Shown here piece after piece: positions 63,882 to 64,000 of a DNA stretch of 64,000 nt. Source of the DNA: Halopseudomonas yangmingensis (GTDB taxonomy: Bacteria > Pseudomonadota > Gammaproteobacteria > Pseudomonadales > Pseudomonadaceae); the NCBI RefSeq assembly GCF_900114825.1, contig NZ_FOUI01000009.1, positions 57,582 through 121,581 on the forward strand. The letters run 5' to 3'. Within the stretch, counting starts at the first letter, position 1. The number at the start of each line of letters is the position of its first letter. A program made the translations under genes and the position numbers. The notes beneath the pieces are model-generated. The model worked only from the letters and a program-made list of their open reading frames with translations, made no database searches and was not told the DNA's origin.

Positions 63882-64000
63882 CTACGCATGAACGCTTTGG
63901 CGTCATGCGCTAGTCAAGCGGCTGTCCGAGCTTGCGAGGATCGTCTTGATTCTCGATGTAGCGAAGCAGTGTTTCGATGTTGGCGCGCCCACCTACGCTG
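63882..64000 (-). mobile_element. End of an IS200/IS605-type insertion sequence
   Basis: On the minus strand the frame ends NIETLLRYIENQDDPRKLG, followed by QPLD and a TAG (63912-63910). YIENQ fits the Tyr helix near the C-terminus of Y1 transposases (TnpA). Directly after the stop is a 10-bp hairpin with one bulged A. Both features together mark the right end of an IS200/IS605-type element. The rest lies outside the window, so family subtype is not fixed. Confidence 0.65.
63885..63909. repeat. Subterminal imperfect hairpin of the IS element
   Basis: CGCATGAACGC-TTTG-GCGTCATGCG pairs over 10 bases with a single unpaired A and a TTTG loop. IS200/IS605 ends carry such hairpins, which are recognised by the transposase as single strands. 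Confidence 0.7.

Overview
The window looks like a 64 kb piece of chromosome from a Pseudomonas-type gammaproteobacterium, and Halopseudomonas or a relative is my best guess. The evidence is the gene content: an rpoS neighbourhood in the order ispF-truD-surE-pcm-nlpD-rpoS, the H-NS-like MvaT next to sbcB and purU, bifA next to sodB, a SadC-type diguanylate cyclase next to a class I fumarase, argF next to an orphan ABC ATPase, and fadE beside a tRNA-Gly/tRNA-Glu pair. These blocks also occur in P. aeruginosa, but in another order. The sequence is GC-rich by eye (near 60%), gene-dense and mostly core genome. I see no prophage, plasmid or CRISPR locus. The one clear mobile element is the end of an IS200/IS605-like insertion at the right edge, which breaks a chemotaxis receptor gene.

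Left part (1-13.7 kb): the 3' end of a TgpA-type transglutaminase gene, a DUF3429 membrane protein, an exported barrel-like protein, an M14-like peptidase, a three-gene operon (nitronate monooxygenase, double-hotdog protein, beta-lactamase-fold hydrolase), a META/DUF4377 lipoprotein, a flavodoxin-fold reductase, glutathione peroxidase, a hybrid histidine kinase, a DUF815 ATPase, and tRNA-Glu and tRNA-Gly with a clear promoter and terminator. From 13.2 to 30.7 kb: a PA2817-type protein, fadE, a two-gene ABC exporter, queF, a VOC protein, a CigR-like protein, a GPH-type symporter, a 58-residue small protein missed by length cut-offs, slyD, an exported msrB-msrA pair, a second beta-lactamase-fold hydrolase, argF with an orphan ABC ATPase, an orphan molybdopterin oxidoreductase and grxD.

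Middle part (30.7-47.3 kb): an operon of an APH-like phosphotransferase, a divergent SurE and an SDR; an AraC regulator divergent from fadH; then a tightly overlapping series ispF-truD-surE-pcm-DUF368-nlpD-rpoS that continues into lemA and a GIDE-domain gene. It is followed by convergent bifA and by sodB. Right part (47.5-64 kb): a membrane-lipid and c-di-GMP cluster (olsB-olsA divergent from an ODP-type di-iron MBL protein, a PLD-type cardiolipin synthase and a SadC-like cyclase), a fumarase, a complete Entner-Doudoroff operon edd-pgl-eda, a tandem universal stress protein, sbcB, mvaT, purU, a CBS protein and the interrupted receptor gene.

The most interesting signals are two nearly identical Anr/FNR-type boxes, each exactly 41.5 bases from the predicted start point, in front of the ODP-type MBL protein and the universal stress protein. 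They suggest that low oxygen controls part of the lipid/c-di-GMP cluster. I see no obviously new defence or biosynthetic system. The least explained units are the ODP-PLD pair, the nitronate monooxygenase operon, the SurE/phosphotransferase operon and two small ORFs.
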